The translations under genes and the position numbers were made by a program. Below are positions 18,823-29,300 of a stretch of DNA of 64,000 nt, piece after piece. Below the pieces are notes generated by a model that had not been told where the DNA came from, did no database searches, and worked only from the letters and a program-made list of their open reading frames with translations. The stretch is taken from contig NZ_JADEWC010000007.1 in the NCBI RefSeq assembly GCF_015207825.1, forward strand, positions 56,124-120,123. Direction: 5' to 3'. The DNA comes from Cyanobacterium stanieri LEGE 03274 (lineage in GTDB: Bacteria > Cyanobacteriota > Cyanobacteriia > Cyanobacteriales > Cyanobacteriaceae). Position 1 is the first letter of the stretch, and the number at the start of each line of letters is the position of its first letter.

Positions 18823-19815
18823 TTATCCCTTAATGTTTTCCAACCACTTTCTAGGCTCACTTTTACGGCGAATATTACGCCAAATTTGGGTGGCGGCTAA
18901 TGTGCCATCTGCCACGGCTACAGATACTTGGTTTAAACCTTTTTTCAAGTCTCCTAGGGCGAAGATGCGATCGTGGCTAGTTTGTGCCATATCATTAGTA
19001 ATAAGGTTTTCTCCATCCCATTCTAAGCCTTCAATGCCTTTAAGATAGTGATTATGGTAAATTGAACCCATATTAATTAATCCGGTGGTAGCTTCAATGA
19101 ATGTACCATCTTCCAGCTCTACCCCTTGCATTTTATGATTTTCGCCAACGAAACGGGCGATCGCACTTTCATACAAAGGATAACCACGCTCTGCTAGTTT
19201 TTGTTTCATCTCATCACCCACAGAAAATAAACCATGGGTTAATACCGTAATGTAAGGAGTAAACCAATCAAGCACAAAAGCCGCATTAATTTGCGATTCC
19301 CTTCCAGCAATTAAAACCGCCTTTTGATCCCACATATCAAACCCATCACATATCATACAAACATGGAGAGTATAACCAGCATAATCATAAACATTTTGCA
19401 TATCCTCCAATTGAGGTAAAACATCAATTACCCCAGAAGCCGCAATCAAATATTTACTGCGAAACACAGGATAAACACTGTCTTTTCTACCCACCTTTAC
19501 CTTAACCGCAAAAGTGTCTCCCTCATCCTTCACATCCTCCACATAAGCCCTAAGATGATCAGCACCCCAGTCAATAGCTTGTTTAGTACCATGTTGAATT
19601 AAATCCCTACCGGGGGCATCAGGATCAATTCCTAAATAATTACGTAAATCCTGCATCCATATAGAGCGCCCCTTACCCTTTTCAATAACCAAACATTTTA
19701 GACCATATCTAGCCAAATAAATAGCCGCAGATAAGCCCCCCATGCCACCACCTACCACAATGGCATCATAAACCGTATCAAGCCGTGACTCATAATTTTT
19801 GCTAGATAATTTCAT
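18823..19815 (-). CDS. Thioredoxin-reductase-like FAD disulfide oxidoreductase
   Basis: The 330-residue flavoprotein has an FAD Rossmann motif (VGGGMGGLSAAIYLARYG, residues 21-38), a redox-active Cys153-x-x-Cys156 (HVCMICDGFD) and a C-terminal FALGDLKKG-type FAD motif. The second nucleotide-binding site reads AGRESQINAA instead of a GxGxxA loop, and the HRR motif that selects NADPH is absent. This pattern resembles the cyanobacterial diflavin-linked disulfide oxidoreductases (Synechocystis Slr0600 type) rather than a true NADPH thioredoxin reductase. That assignment is inference. It is divergent from the thioredoxin-fold gene at 20010. Confidence 0.82.
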   Translation of the reverse strand: MKLSSKNYESRLDTVYDAIVVGGGMGGLSAAIYLARYGLKCLVIEKGKGRSIWMQDLRNYLGIDPDAPGRDLIQHGTKQAIDWGADHLRAYVEDVKDEGDTFAVKVKVGRKDSVYPVFRSKYLIAASGVIDVLPQLEDMQNVYDYAGYTLHVCMICDGFDMWDQKAVLIAGRESQINAAFVLDWFTPYITVLTHGLFSVGDEMKQKLAERGYPLYESAIARFVGENHKMQGVELEDGTFIEATTGLINMGSIYHNHYLKGIEGLEWDGENLITNDMAQTSHDRIFALGDLKKGLNQVSVAVADGTLAATQIWRNIRRKSEPRKWLENIKG

Positions 19816-20009
19816 ATTTGTAACTCCAATAAAAAACTTATTTAAAACACAAAACCTTATTTAGAAAAAAAAATTTCATGTCTATAAAAACATTATATAA
19901 CTTAGACCTTAACACCTATAAACAGTCCCCAATTTCGGTTTACCCCCAGTAAAAAAAATAAAAAATCATGGGATAATAACCAATGTAAACCCATCAAAAA
20001 AGATTAAAT

Positions 20010-20591
20010 ATGGCACGTACACCCTCTACAATGTTAGAACTAGGCACAAAAGCCCCTGACTTCAATCTTCTCGATACCGTATCAGGGAAAAACATTTCCC
20101 TACAAGACTTCAGCGACTCAAAAGGCTTACTTATCATCTTCCTATCCTGTCATTGCCCCTTCGTCAAACACGTTAGGGCAGAATATGCCAAACTGAGTAA
20201 AGACTACATACCCCAAGGTTTAAGCATCGTTGCCATTAGCCCCAACGACATCGAAAACTATCCCGACGATGCCCCCGAAAAACTCAAAGAAATGGCAGAA
20301 GAAGAAAACTTTAACTTTCCCGTCTGCTATGACGAAACCCAAGAAGTAGCCAAGGCTTATCGTGCCGCCTGTACCCCTGACTATTATCTTTTCGATAGTG
20401 ATTTAAAATTAGTTTACCGTGGACAATTAGATGATAGTCGCCCCAGTCTTGATATTCCCGTCAATGGGGTAGATATGCGCAACGCCATCGAAGCACTGCT
20501 ATCAGGCAAACAAATAGACGAAAACCAAAAACCTAGCCTCGGCTGTAACATCAAATGGAAAAAAGGTAACGAACCCGACTACTTTGGCTAA
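20010..20591 (+). CDS. Thioredoxin-fold redoxin/peroxiredoxin-like protein
   Basis: The 193-residue protein is of the AhpC/TSA-redoxin type: GTKAPDFNLLD at the N-terminus, then LLIIFLSCHCPFVKHV with Cys47 and Cys49 in a C-H-C-P motif, IAISPND, and VCYDETQEVAKAYRAACTPDYYLFD carrying the cis-Pro region. The CxCP arrangement differs from the WCGPC of thioredoxin. It is divergent from the flavin disulfide oxidoreductase upstream, so a redox partnership is plausible but unproven. A hairpin at 20601 follows its stop. Confidence 0.85.
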   Translation: MARTPSTMLELGTKAPDFNLLDTVSGKNISLQDFSDSKGLLIIFLSCHCPFVKHVRAEYAKLSKDYIPQGLSIVAISPNDIENYPDDAPEKLKEMAEEENFNFPVCYDETQEVAKAYRAACTPDYYLFDSDLKLVYRGQLDDSRPSLDIPVNGVDMRNAIEALLSGKQIDENQKPSLGCNIKWKKGNEPDYFG

Positions 20592-20600
20592 AAATTAGTC

Positions 20601-20621
20601 ATGGGGCGTTTCTTGCCCCAT
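20601..20621 (+). terminator. Hairpin after the redoxin gene
   Basis: ATGGGGC and GCCCCAT arms (7 bp) enclose a 7-nt loop, nine bases after the stop codon. No T tract follows, so intrinsic termination would be weak. It directly precedes the repeat at 20623. Confidence 0.5.
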
Positions 20622-20622
20622 C

Positions 20623-20770
20623 ATATCAAGTCTGCTTGACCACTTACAAATTAGTAATATCAATATCTTAGTTCAATTTATTGAACGAACCATCGTTAGC
20701 CGTGTAATTCATTACACAGTGGGGGTACGAAGATACAATCTATTGATAACGAATTATCCGAACTTGATAC
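20623..20770 (-). repeat. Palindrome-bearing mobile-element-like repeat, most complete copy
   Basis: This 148-bp element lies in minus orientation between the convergent redoxin and rtcB genes. It starts ATATCAAGTCTGCTTGACC and ends TATCCGAACTTGATAC. Its ATATCAAGT/ACTTGATA ends are inverted. The central palindrome arms (CGTGTAAT/ATTACAC) and the TTCAATTTATTGAAC block match the copies at 13.2 and 45.8 kb. The size, inverted ends and lack of any frame fit a MITE. It stops seven bases short of the rtcB stop codon. Confidence 0.75.
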
Positions 20771-20776
20771 CTAACA

Positions 20777-21958
20777 TTATCCCTTCACACAAATTAATTG
20801 TCTTAAAGTTGCCACAATTTCCACCAAATCAGTTTGTTGATTCATTACTTCCTCAATGGGTTTATAGGCGCTGGGAATCTCATCAATAATCCCCTTATCC
20901 TTACGGCATTCGATACCCTCAGTTTGATTAATTAAATCCTCAAGGGAATAACTTTTTTTTGCCATCGCCCGAGACATCAAACGCCCTGCCCCATGACTAC
21001 AGCTACAAAAACTCTCATGGTTACCCTTTCCCTTGACAATAAAAGACTTTGCCCCCATTGAGCCTGGGATAATACCATAATCGCTTTGGGTTGCCCTCAC
21101 AGCGCCCTTACGGGTAACATATACTTCCTCATCAAAATGAGTTTCTTTTTCCGCATAATTATGATGGCAATTCACCGTTAATAAAGGTTTACTAGGTTTT
21201 CCCCCTGCCAGATATTTATCGACAATATTTTTAAAGCGATTCATCATCACTTCTCGATTAAAACGGGCATATTCTTGCGCCCACTGTAAATCTCGCCAAT
21301 AATCCTCAAATTCTTTTGTACCCTTGACAAAATAGGCTAAATCAGGATCTGGTAACTTATCTTCTGCCATTTTAGCTAACTCTTTACCCGTTCTAATATG
21401 ACAATCTGCCAACTGATTACCGATGTGTCTTGAGCCTGAGTGTAACATCAACCAAACTTGATCCTCGGTATCTAAACACAACTCGATAAAGTGATTACCT
21501 CCACCTAGTGAGCCAATTTGCTTAATTGCCTTGGTTTCTAAACGTTGCACCCCACCATGGAGATGACGAAAGTCTTTCCACCCCTGCCAATTAGTGACTT
21601 TTTTTTCGATGTCTTTATTTTCATTAAAACCAACGGGAATACTTGCTTCAATATCCTGACGAATTTTTTTTAATTTTCCTTCTAGTTGCTCAGCTTTGTA
21701 TGGTGTTTGCATGGCACACATACCACAACCAATATCTACCCCCACCGCAGCAGGAATGATAGCATCTTGTGTGGCAATCACTGAACCCACCAGCGCCCCT
21801 TTTCCTAAATGCACATCGGGCATCAAGGCAACGTGTTTATAAACAAAGGGTAAGGAGGCGACATTTTTCGCCATTTGGGTTTCTTTTGCTCCTAATTCAT
21901 GACTCGCCCATGATAGGATGGGTTTTTCTGTGGTAAGTTTTAATTTTTCGTAGGGCAT
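20777..21958 (-). CDS. rtcB: RtcB-family RNA ligase
   Basis: RtcB joins 2',3'-cyclic phosphate or 3'-phosphate RNA ends to 5'-OH ends using GTP and Mn2+, serving RNA repair. The 393-residue protein has MPDVHLGKGALVGSV, the metal-binding VGVDIGCGMCA (Asp75, Cys78), GGGNHFIEL, LHSGSRHIGN, NCHHNYAEKE, PGSMGAKSF and the guanylylation His in CSHGAGR. The C-terminus ends IVATLRQLICVKG. Length is close to the bacterial norm. No archease or RtcA gene is adjacent. It is convergent with the redoxin gene. Confidence 0.94.
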   Translation of the reverse strand: MPYEKLKLTTEKPILSWASHELGAKETQMAKNVASLPFVYKHVALMPDVHLGKGALVGSVIATQDAIIPAAVGVDIGCGMCAMQTPYKAEQLEGKLKKIRQDIEASIPVGFNENKDIEKKVTNWQGWKDFRHLHGGVQRLETKAIKQIGSLGGGNHFIELCLDTEDQVWLMLHSGSRHIGNQLADCHIRTGKELAKMAEDKLPDPDLAYFVKGTKEFEDYWRDLQWAQEYARFNREVMMNRFKNIVDKYLAGGKPSKPLLTVNCHHNYAEKETHFDEEVYVTRKGAVRATQSDYGIIPGSMGAKSFIVKGKGNHESFCSCSHGAGRLMSRAMAKKSYSLEDLINQTEGIECRKDKGIIDEIPSAYKPIEEVMNQQTDLVEIVATLRQLICVKG

Positions 21959-22170
21959 AATTTACACCACATTATTAAAATGAATATAAGCCCATGGTAG
22001 CAATTGATCATTGATAATGTAATTTTAATCCCAATCACCCTAACTCCCCATCTCCCCCACTTCCCTATCCACTTATTCATCAAACAGAGGTAGATGTTAT
22101 ACTGTTTAGGTAAATTCTTCCTAGCAAATCTCTAAATTTGATTTACTAATGGGAAGATGTCAATATTATT

Positions 22171-23163
22171 ATGAGTTTTGACAAGGGAAATTTGCGCACT
22201 ACTGTGAATAATTATTATCAAATTTTAGGGGTTGACCCTTCAGCAACATTAGTAGATATTAAAAAAGAGTTTCGTAGTCTTGCTAGGCGTTACCATCCTG
22301 ATTTGAATCCGGGGGATAAAAATGCTGAGGAGATGTTTAAAAAAATTAATGAAGCCTATGACACTCTTTCTGATGATAGTAAACGTTCCCAATATGATCT
22401 CTTAATTGGTGCTTCCCGTCGCCGTGTGGTGCGTCCGAAAGCTAGTAATGGTTCTGGTTTTCCTTTTACTAATATTAATAATGTGTGGGATGATTTACGC
22501 AGTAATACCAAAACTAATATTCCTAAAAATAATTCCCCTCGTAGTAGTACATCTAATTTTAATCGTACCCGTTCTACCCGTACAGAAGATTATCAGTCTA
22601 GTAGCGCAAAACGAATTAAATCCGTGCCTCCTCGCCCTAAGGCAAAAGATATTGAGGCTAAGTTATCTTTACCCTTAGAAAAGGCTTATTCTGGCGGTAG
22701 AGAGCGTATTCGACTTGAGGATGGACGCTCTTTAGAAATCGATATGCCCCCAGCGATGTACCATGGGCAAAAAATCAGGCTCAAGGGGCAAGGTATTCGG
22801 GGAGGTGATTTATATTTAAAGATTTTGATTGAAGAACATCCTTTTTTTAAGTTACAGAAAACTGACATTTCCTGTGAAATTCCCCTAACCCCCGCAGAAG
22901 CTATCGTTGGCGGTGCGATCGAAATTCCCACCATTGATGGTTTAGTTAAAATGAATGTCCCCGCAGGGGTAAAATCTGGACAAAGGTTAAAATTAGCAGA
23001 TAAAGGTTATCCCAACATTAGGGGAGAAAGGGGCGATCAAATGGTTATCCTTAGAATAGTACCACCCAATCAGGTTTCCGAAAAAGAAAAAGAGCTATAT
23101 AAACAAATTAGGGAAATTGAAACCTTTAATCCCCGTCAAGATTTACTAAACTATTATCAATAA
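22171..23163 (+). CDS. DnaJ-family cochaperone (CbpA-like)
   Basis: The 330-residue protein has an N-terminal J domain (about 13-80) with the HPD motif in ARRYHPDLNPGDKNAEEMF, which stimulates DnaK ATPase. A Ser/Asn/Arg-rich linker (about 85-155) and a DnaJ C-terminal substrate-binding region (about 160-310, with GGRERIRLEDGRSLEIDMPP and TPAEAIVGGAIEIPT) follow. There is no Cys-rich zinc finger, so it is a type II (CbpA-like) J protein. No dnaK is adjacent. It is followed by a MITE-like repeat. Confidence 0.92.
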   Translation: MSFDKGNLRTTVNNYYQILGVDPSATLVDIKKEFRSLARRYHPDLNPGDKNAEEMFKKINEAYDTLSDDSKRSQYDLLIGASRRRVVRPKASNGSGFPFTNINNVWDDLRSNTKTNIPKNNSPRSSTSNFNRTRSTRTEDYQSSSAKRIKSVPPRPKAKDIEAKLSLPLEKAYSGGRERIRLEDGRSLEIDMPPAMYHGQKIRLKGQGIRGGDLYLKILIEEHPFFKLQKTDISCEIPLTPAEAIVGGAIEIPTIDGLVKMNVPAGVKSGQRLKLADKGYPNIRGERGDQMVILRIVPPNQVSEKEKELYKQIREIETFNPRQDLLNYYQ

Positions 23164-23200
23164 TACAAAAGGGCTTTAATCCTTATGGATGGTATTTTTT

Positions 23201-23332
23201 GGCGTTGCTGATTTTAGGTATGATTTCTCTGGTTGAGGAAGGGAACAGGGAACGGGGAACGGTTATAATATTTAGAAGTTTTAGTTTTTAGTGTAATTCA
23301 ACTATATTTCATACCATAACCCCTGCAATGCC
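23201..23332 (-). repeat. MITE-like repeat of the GGCGTTGCTG family
   Basis: This 132-bp element fills the space between the convergent dnaJ-like and small membrane-protein genes. It begins GGCGTTGCTGATTTTAGG and ends with the imperfect inverted copy ATACCATAACCCCTGCAATG-CC. Its inside matches the copies at 24544 and 34179, including a GGGAACAGGGAACGGGGAAC block that appears inverted at 34.25 kb. The flanks are T-rich (TATTTTTT left, CTATTTTTA right), a possible decayed 8-bp duplication. It has no coding capacity. Confidence 0.78.
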
Positions 23333-23341
23333 CTATTTTTA

Positions 23342-23653
23342 TTAAACCGCTTCCGCTGGTTTTCTCCCTTGAAATTTAGCCTTAGCCCTTGACTTTTTGT
23401 CTTCTTCTTGATCCACGGGGACAAATTCAATATGATTAAATAAAGTAGTGACAAACGCAAATAACAAGAAGGGTAGAGATAACACTAAAACAATACCTAC
23501 CGTAGCAAAAGCGTAAATTTGTCGGGTACTACTCCAAAGAGCAAGGGTACTGGCTAAACTAACAAAAATCACAATTAACCAAATTATAATTTGAGCATAA
23601 ATATCCCCAAAGGATAGGGTACAAATCATCCGATATTTATTTTCGTTATTCAT
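23342..23653 (-). CDS. Small two-pass membrane protein
   Basis: The 103-residue product has two hydrophobic helices, residues about 18-38 (IIIWLIVIFVSLASTLAL) and 48-72 (FATVGIVLVLSLPFLLFAFVTTL), and a charged C-terminal tail ending in Arg/Lys-rich sequence (KKSRAKAKFQGRKPAEAV). I do not recognise a named family; it has the look of a conserved cyanobacterial hypothetical. It begins after an AT-rich gap shared with the divergent VWA gene at 23886. Confidence 0.72.
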   Translation of the reverse strand: MNNENKYRMICTLSFGDIYAQIIIWLIVIFVSLASTLALWSSTRQIYAFATVGIVLVLSLPFLLFAFVTTLFNHIEFVPVDQEEDKKSRAKAKFQGRKPAEAV

Positions 23654-23885
23654 AGTCTCAATAAAAAAAATTACTATATTTAACCTAACGGTGTAAGTCT
23701 GTTTTAGCTCAAATTTTCAGATTTTTACCAGATTTGCAATAACAATTTACATTATTTTTTCTTTATAAAAAATTAATATTTGTTGGGACTTTTATCAATT
23801 ATCAAAATTCTCATATTTTTTTGATAATCTATTAAAGATTTTTAGCTATGATCCTTTATAGAGATAATGTAAAGGAATTATTTAT

Positions 23886-24503
23886 ATGAATATAAATGAG
23901 ATTGTAAATGATCGGGACTATACTTTAATTATTGATAAAAGTAGTAGCCTAAATACTGATGATGGTACGGGAAAAACCCGTTGGCAAATTGCTCAAGAAT
24001 CAACTTTTGCCCTCGCTAAACAATGTGATGAGTTAGATTATGATGGTATTACCATTTATCTTTATTCAGGGCGTTTCCGTCGTTATGATAACGTCAATGC
24101 AGAAAAAATTAAAGAAATTTATGCTCTCAATGAGCCTATGGGTAAGTCTGACTTAAAGAGTGTGTTGCAAGATGCCCTTGATAATTATTTTCAAAGGAAA
24201 GCTGAGGGAAAAACTAAACCCAATGGGGAAACCATGATTATCATAACTGATGGTATTCCTGATGAACCAAAAGAAATTATTAAACTTATTATTGATGCTA
24301 CTTACAAAATAGAGAAGGATGAGGAGTTAGGTATTTCTTTTATTCAAATTGGTAAGGATAGAAAAGCGACAGAATATTTTAAGGCTTTAGATGATTTACT
24401 CGAGGAAGCTGGGGCAAAATTTGACATTGTTGACACTATTACTTTAGATGATATGCAACAAATGTCTTTAAGTCAGGTACTTTTAAACGCTTTAATTGAT
24501 TAA
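23886..24503 (+). CDS. von Willebrand factor A domain protein
   Basis: The 205-residue protein is nearly all a VWA domain. The metal-ion-dependent adhesion site DKSSS (residues 18-22, DxSxS) is followed by DYDGITIYLYSG, a threonine-bearing region and MIIITDGIPDEPKEI (the TDG motif). It resembles the TerY-like or standalone cytoplasmic VWA proteins. There is no signal peptide. No ter genes or AAA ATPase partners are adjacent, so its role is unknown. A GTGGGC-GCCCAC hairpin follows the stop codon. Confidence 0.88.
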   Translation: MNINEIVNDRDYTLIIDKSSSLNTDDGTGKTRWQIAQESTFALAKQCDELDYDGITIYLYSGRFRRYDNVNAEKIKEIYALNEPMGKSDLKSVLQDALDNYFQRKAEGKTKPNGETMIIITDGIPDEPKEIIKLIIDATYKIEKDEELGISFIQIGKDRKATEYFKALDDLLEEAGAKFDIVDTITLDDMQQMSLSQVLLNALID

Positions 24504-24515
24504 GTTTATGATATG

Positions 24516-24533
24516 GTGGGCTATTATGCCCAC
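24516..24533 (+). terminator. Hairpin after the VWA gene
   Basis: GTGGGC and GCCCAC arms enclose TATTAT, 12 bases past the stop codon. There is no T tract, so it is only terminator-like. Confidence 0.45.
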
Positions 24534-24543
24534 TACTATTTAT

Positions 24544-24683
24544 GGCATTGCTGATTTTAAGTATGAAGCATTATTGAATGACAGTAAATGTATATATAGT
24601 ATTAAAGCTATTATTACTATTGCCCATTGCCCATTCCCTATTGCCAAACTCAACTAAAAATCATACCTTAATTCACCAACACC
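24544..24683 (+). repeat. MITE-like repeat of the GGCGTTGCTG family
   Basis: This 140-bp copy begins GGCATTGCTGATTTTAAG and ends CATACCTTAATTCACCAACA-CC, the inverted form of the left end. It contains tandem ATTGCCC heptamers. The flanking octamers CTATTTAT (left) and CTGTTTAT (right) match at 7 of 8 positions, consistent with an aged 8-bp target duplication. It lies between convergent genes and ends four bases before the methyltransferase stop codon. Confidence 0.82.
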
Positions 24684-24687
24684 CTGT

Positions 24688-26103
24688 TTATTGTAAAAAT
24701 CCAATCACTGCGTAATCTTGACAACCATAGAAATATTCACTGAAACGCAAAGCCAATTCATCCCCTGTAATATCATGATTGGGTATGGGATGTAGTTTTA
24801 ATACTTCAACCTTAGGAAAGCCGACAGATTCTAACATAAAGGTTAAGGTAGCATTAGGAATTGGATTACGATGGGTTGGATCGTTATAAAAATTACGACT
24901 ACCGACTAAAATATTATCGGGGTTAGGTGTTTCAAATATCACCATGCCATGGGGTTTTAATACTCGTAAACATTCTTTAAATAAGTCTAGTATGGTTTTA
25001 AGGGGTAAATGCTCAACGATATGGAATCCTGTGATTACATCTACGGAATTATCATCAAGGGATGTTAGATATTCGACACAGTCACTGACGATAACTTTTA
25101 AACCACGGTAGTTACAATCTTCTACCATTATTTGATTGAGGTCAACTCCCTTACCTTGATAGCCCAATTCTTTGATTATTTCTAACCATTCTCCTCTACC
25201 GCAACCAATATCAATAAATAAGTTATCGTTTTTATTAATATTTAAACTGTCAATTAAATATCGATAGTCTTGATTTAATATTTTTTTTATGTGTTGACGA
25301 TCGCCCCTAAATTTATTCTCAAATGCTAAATAAAAGTTATCTAAGGAATGGTTTTTTATTTCATTATCAATATTTTTTATAGCTGATAAATTACCTTCTA
25401 TGTTTTTAATATCAATATTGGATAGTTTTTCGATGTGTTGTTCTTGCTGAAATAAATGTTTTTGTAAGTATATATTTTTTTGAAATAGATCTTCATTCTT
25501 TTTATTTAATTCTTGAATTGATAATTTGAGCTGTTCTATTTCCCATTTATTTTTATTAAAATTATCGTTAATTTGTCTTTGTAAAAAACGATTATTGCTT
25601 TCATAATTAGCAATATTTTTTTCTCTTTCTCTTTTATATTCTTCTTTTAAAAAGTTGATTTCTTCTTCTAATTCTCGTTGTTTTTTATATAAAGGATTAT
25701 TTTGAAATATATTTTCAATACTTTCAAGTAATATTTTGTCTTTTTTGTTAAGAATACTTAAAGTTTTTTCAAAATTAAAATTAACCTCCCTTTGATCTTT
25801 AAAAATATACGATAATACTTTTAAAAATAGTTTTCCCAATGGTTTAAAAATTGAGCGAGGAAAATGATTAAAAGATTCAGGTAGATTATTTCTTATTTGT
25901 CCTCTATGGTGTGCTAAATCGATATAATGGTCAAATTCCTTGGATTCCTTGGTAAATTCTTCTTGATTAAAGTTATGGGTTTCCATTAATCGAGTTTCAT
26001 TATCTAAGATTTCTGAAAATTGGGATGATTGATTATTAGCATTTTGTAAAATATTTTGTGTGATTTGTTCAACGGTTATATTAGGAAGCTGGGATTTTAA
26101 CAT
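24688..26103 (-). CDS. SAM methyltransferase with long coiled coil
   Basis: The 471-residue protein has a charged N-terminal part and an extended coiled coil (about 125-235, rich in Glu, Lys, Asn and Gln). A class I methyltransferase domain follows (about 280-440): LFIDIGCGRGEWLEIIKELG (SAM-binding loop), KGVDLNQ, VITGFHIVEHLP and GMVIFETPNP. The helical-rod-plus-methyltransferase architecture recalls enzymes that cap surface polysaccharides such as WbdD, though no kinase domain is seen here. Substrate is unknown. It is divergent from tamB. Confidence 0.85.
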   Translation of the reverse strand: MLKSQLPNITVEQITQNILQNANNQSSQFSEILDNETRLMETHNFNQEEFTKESKEFDHYIDLAHHRGQIRNNLPESFNHFPRSIFKPLGKLFLKVLSYIFKDQREVNFNFEKTLSILNKKDKILLESIENIFQNNPLYKKQRELEEEINFLKEEYKREREKNIANYESNNRFLQRQINDNFNKNKWEIEQLKLSIQELNKKNEDLFQKNIYLQKHLFQQEQHIEKLSNIDIKNIEGNLSAIKNIDNEIKNHSLDNFYLAFENKFRGDRQHIKKILNQDYRYLIDSLNINKNDNLFIDIGCGRGEWLEIIKELGYQGKGVDLNQIMVEDCNYRGLKVIVSDCVEYLTSLDDNSVDVITGFHIVEHLPLKTILDLFKECLRVLKPHGMVIFETPNPDNILVGSRNFYNDPTHRNPIPNATLTFMLESVGFPKVEVLKLHPIPNHDITGDELALRFSEYFYGCQDYAVIGFLQ

Positions 26104-26358
26104 AGGAAAAAAAGTGTTAATTATTAAGTGTTAAAAATAAAGAATTGAAAATGGATAATAAAGATAAATTAAAGATTAATTACCTAAAATTTATTCAAGT
26201 TTACTCTCGTGGGTATATAAAAAAGATGGGAAGTAAAAATAATTAATTTCTTATCCCTCATGAAAAGTAAAGCACTTGTGCATTAAATCCATAAAATAAT
26301 GATAATGAAAAAAATCTAAACTTAAGGTAACTTATGAATAGCAATTATAACGGTGTGA

Positions 26359-29300
26359 GTGAGGCAAATGACAAATCCACAATCCCCCCAACCCGAAGAA
26401 AATTCCAATACTCTTTTTCATAAACTCAAACGAGTGATTACTTCCCCACGAACTATCATTATTGTAGTAGTAGGAGGAGGTGCGATCGCCTCAGGCGCTT
26501 ATTTAGGTGCAAAATATATTATCACCGAAGTCATACCTGCCACCATCGAAGACGAATTAAAAAAAGCCCTTGAAAGAGAAGTAAACATAGGAGAAATAAC
26601 CAGTTTCGGTTTTTCCCACCTCACCATCAATGATGTTACTCTCCCCCCCACCAGCGAAGATAATAGCTTTGTCGAAATCAAAAATATCAACGCCCAATTT
26701 AATCCCCTTAATATCCTTTTCCAAAACCAACTCCCCCTCGATATTACCATCGAAGAAATCACCGCCCTCGGGCAACTAGACACCCTTATCACCCCCACAG
26801 AAGAAGAAGAAAGCGAAATTCCCGAAACCATAGACTTACCAGAATTACCCATCACCGCCGATATAAACCTTGACATTGAAAAAGCCACCCTTGCCATCAC
26901 CCCCAACGCCACAACCCAAGCCATTGACACAGAAAATCAAATAAACCTTAACCTTCTCTATAACAACGACACCAATCCCCTCCGTTATAATATCCAATCG
27001 AAAATCGACAATAGTAGCATTAACCTGAGAGGAGAAACCATCCTCGCCACAACCCAAAGTAATAACAACATAAAAATAAACTACCTTGACTTAACCAAAC
27101 TTAACGACATTGTCTCATCAGCCCTACCCCTTAATATTAACCAAGGTAATATCGACATTAACTTAGAAATAAATATCCCCTCCTTTACCAATCTAAGAGA
27201 AACTCAAGCCTACGGAAGCATTGCCCTAAACCAACTAGAAGGAGACTATATCTTTTCTGGTGAAAATAATCAACAAACCATTATTCAACCCCTACGCAGT
27301 GAAGCATATATAAAAGTTGACGGGCAAACCATCGACTTTTTAGAAGCTAACGCCAATTTTGGCAACCTAGCAGGAAACCTCACAGGAAACATTGACTTAA
27401 ACCAAGGTTATAACATTCAAGGAAATCTTAACCCCATTAATGTTAACGATGCCCTTGCATCCCTTGCCGTGATTTCCCCCGTTACCCTTAACGGTATCCT
27501 TCAAGGAGATTTAGCTATCACAGGGGAAATTGACAACCCCCAAATTAACACTAATCTTGCCATTGAAAATACCATAGTTGATCAAATGGACTTAGGGCAA
27601 ACAGTTTTATCCTTAGATAGTAACCTAGATGCCATTACCTTAAACAGATTAGAAATTAATCCCACTGCAGGGGGAGAAGTTTTTCTCTCAGGTTTAATCA
27701 ATACCAATCTTAGGGAAAAAATAACCAATCAAGAAACCATCAATATTAACGACTTTCCCCTACAAATAAATCTTGATGCCGACTTACCCACCCAAGAATT
27801 AATCAATGTCTATAACCTTTTACCCCCTGAGATTACGGTTAGTAGATTACAAGCCACAGGAAACATTATAGGAAATATTGGCAACCCTTCGGCTTTAGTT
27901 AACTTCAATCTTCCCGATAACAATAACCAAGAATTAGGCAACATTACAGGCAGGGGAGAATTAGCCTATGACAATAATCAACTAAGGGTTAATAATACCC
28001 AATTAATAGTTAACGATGGTACTATCAATGTTAACGGTTTAGCAGATTTAGAAACCAGCAATTGGAATGCCGACTTAGTCATCAACTCCCTTACCCTTAC
28101 CCCCTTTGTGCGTCAATATTGCTTAACTATGGGTAACTGCCCAGAAAACATAAACACCGCCACCCTCATCAGCGCCAATCAAGGTAATATTCAGGCAAGG
28201 GGTAATTTTAACAATCTCGATTTAGATAACATTGACGCTATCAGCAACTTACAACTAAATGTAGATAGGGGAAGCATAGAAGTTGATAGCCGTCTGGAAA
28301 ATGGTGTTATCCTTGCCAATGCCGATGCAAGGGAAATTAATTTAAATAATTTGATTACAGATTTTGCGGTAGATACTAATATTATTACCAGTAACTTACA
28401 GCTAGAAAGTAGTATCCAAGAATTAATTACCCTTGGGCAAAGAAATCTTACTACCCTAAATCTCAATCTGAGTAGTGAAGTATTAGTAAATGGAGGATTG
28501 GTTAATGTTTCAGGGGGGGTTAATCCTCAAAATACTGCTTTTCTTGCCACCGCTTCAGGAATTAACTTAAATAATCTCAATCCTGTATCTCCCATTACAG
28601 TCGAAACCAGTCGGGTAAACTTATCCCTCCTTACTACTGAATTAATTAATAATCAAACTAACTTTACATCCCTAGAAAATATTATCGCTTCCTTACCCAG
28701 TTTGACAGTCAATGCAGATAATAGTCTTCTGGGAGGAGGGGGAGTTGTTAACAGTCAAACGAATATTAGTAATGGTTTAGTAAGAGTTAACGCCAATGCC
28801 CAAAATATTAACGCCCAACAATTAATTGCTGATTTTCCCCTCGATGTTAATCAAGTTAATAGTCAGATAAATGTTAATGTATCCCTCCAAGAAGTTGTCG
28901 CCACGGCAATTAATTATCTCGATACTCAAACTCTTTCCCCTCTCAATAGTTTGGTATTAAATGCCAATAGTAACTTTAACCTTGCCCAAGGGGGAGGAGT
29001 TGCAGTAACGAATATAAGTAACAATCAATGGGGCATTAATTTAAATACTGAGGATATAAATATTGATAACCTTGCCCAACAATTGGCGCTTAATTTAGAT
29101 AATCAACTACTGGCTAACTCTCCCCTTAATAGTCAAGTGAATTTGAGGGGAAGTCTTGCCCCTATTTTTAGTAATAATCCTTCCGCCGTGGTGGAAGTTA
29201 CCCAAGCCTTGGTTAATGTGGGTGAAACCAACCTCAATGCTAGGGGCAGATTTGATGTGATTAATTTGGTATCTAATCTGGATATAACTAATGTGGTTTT

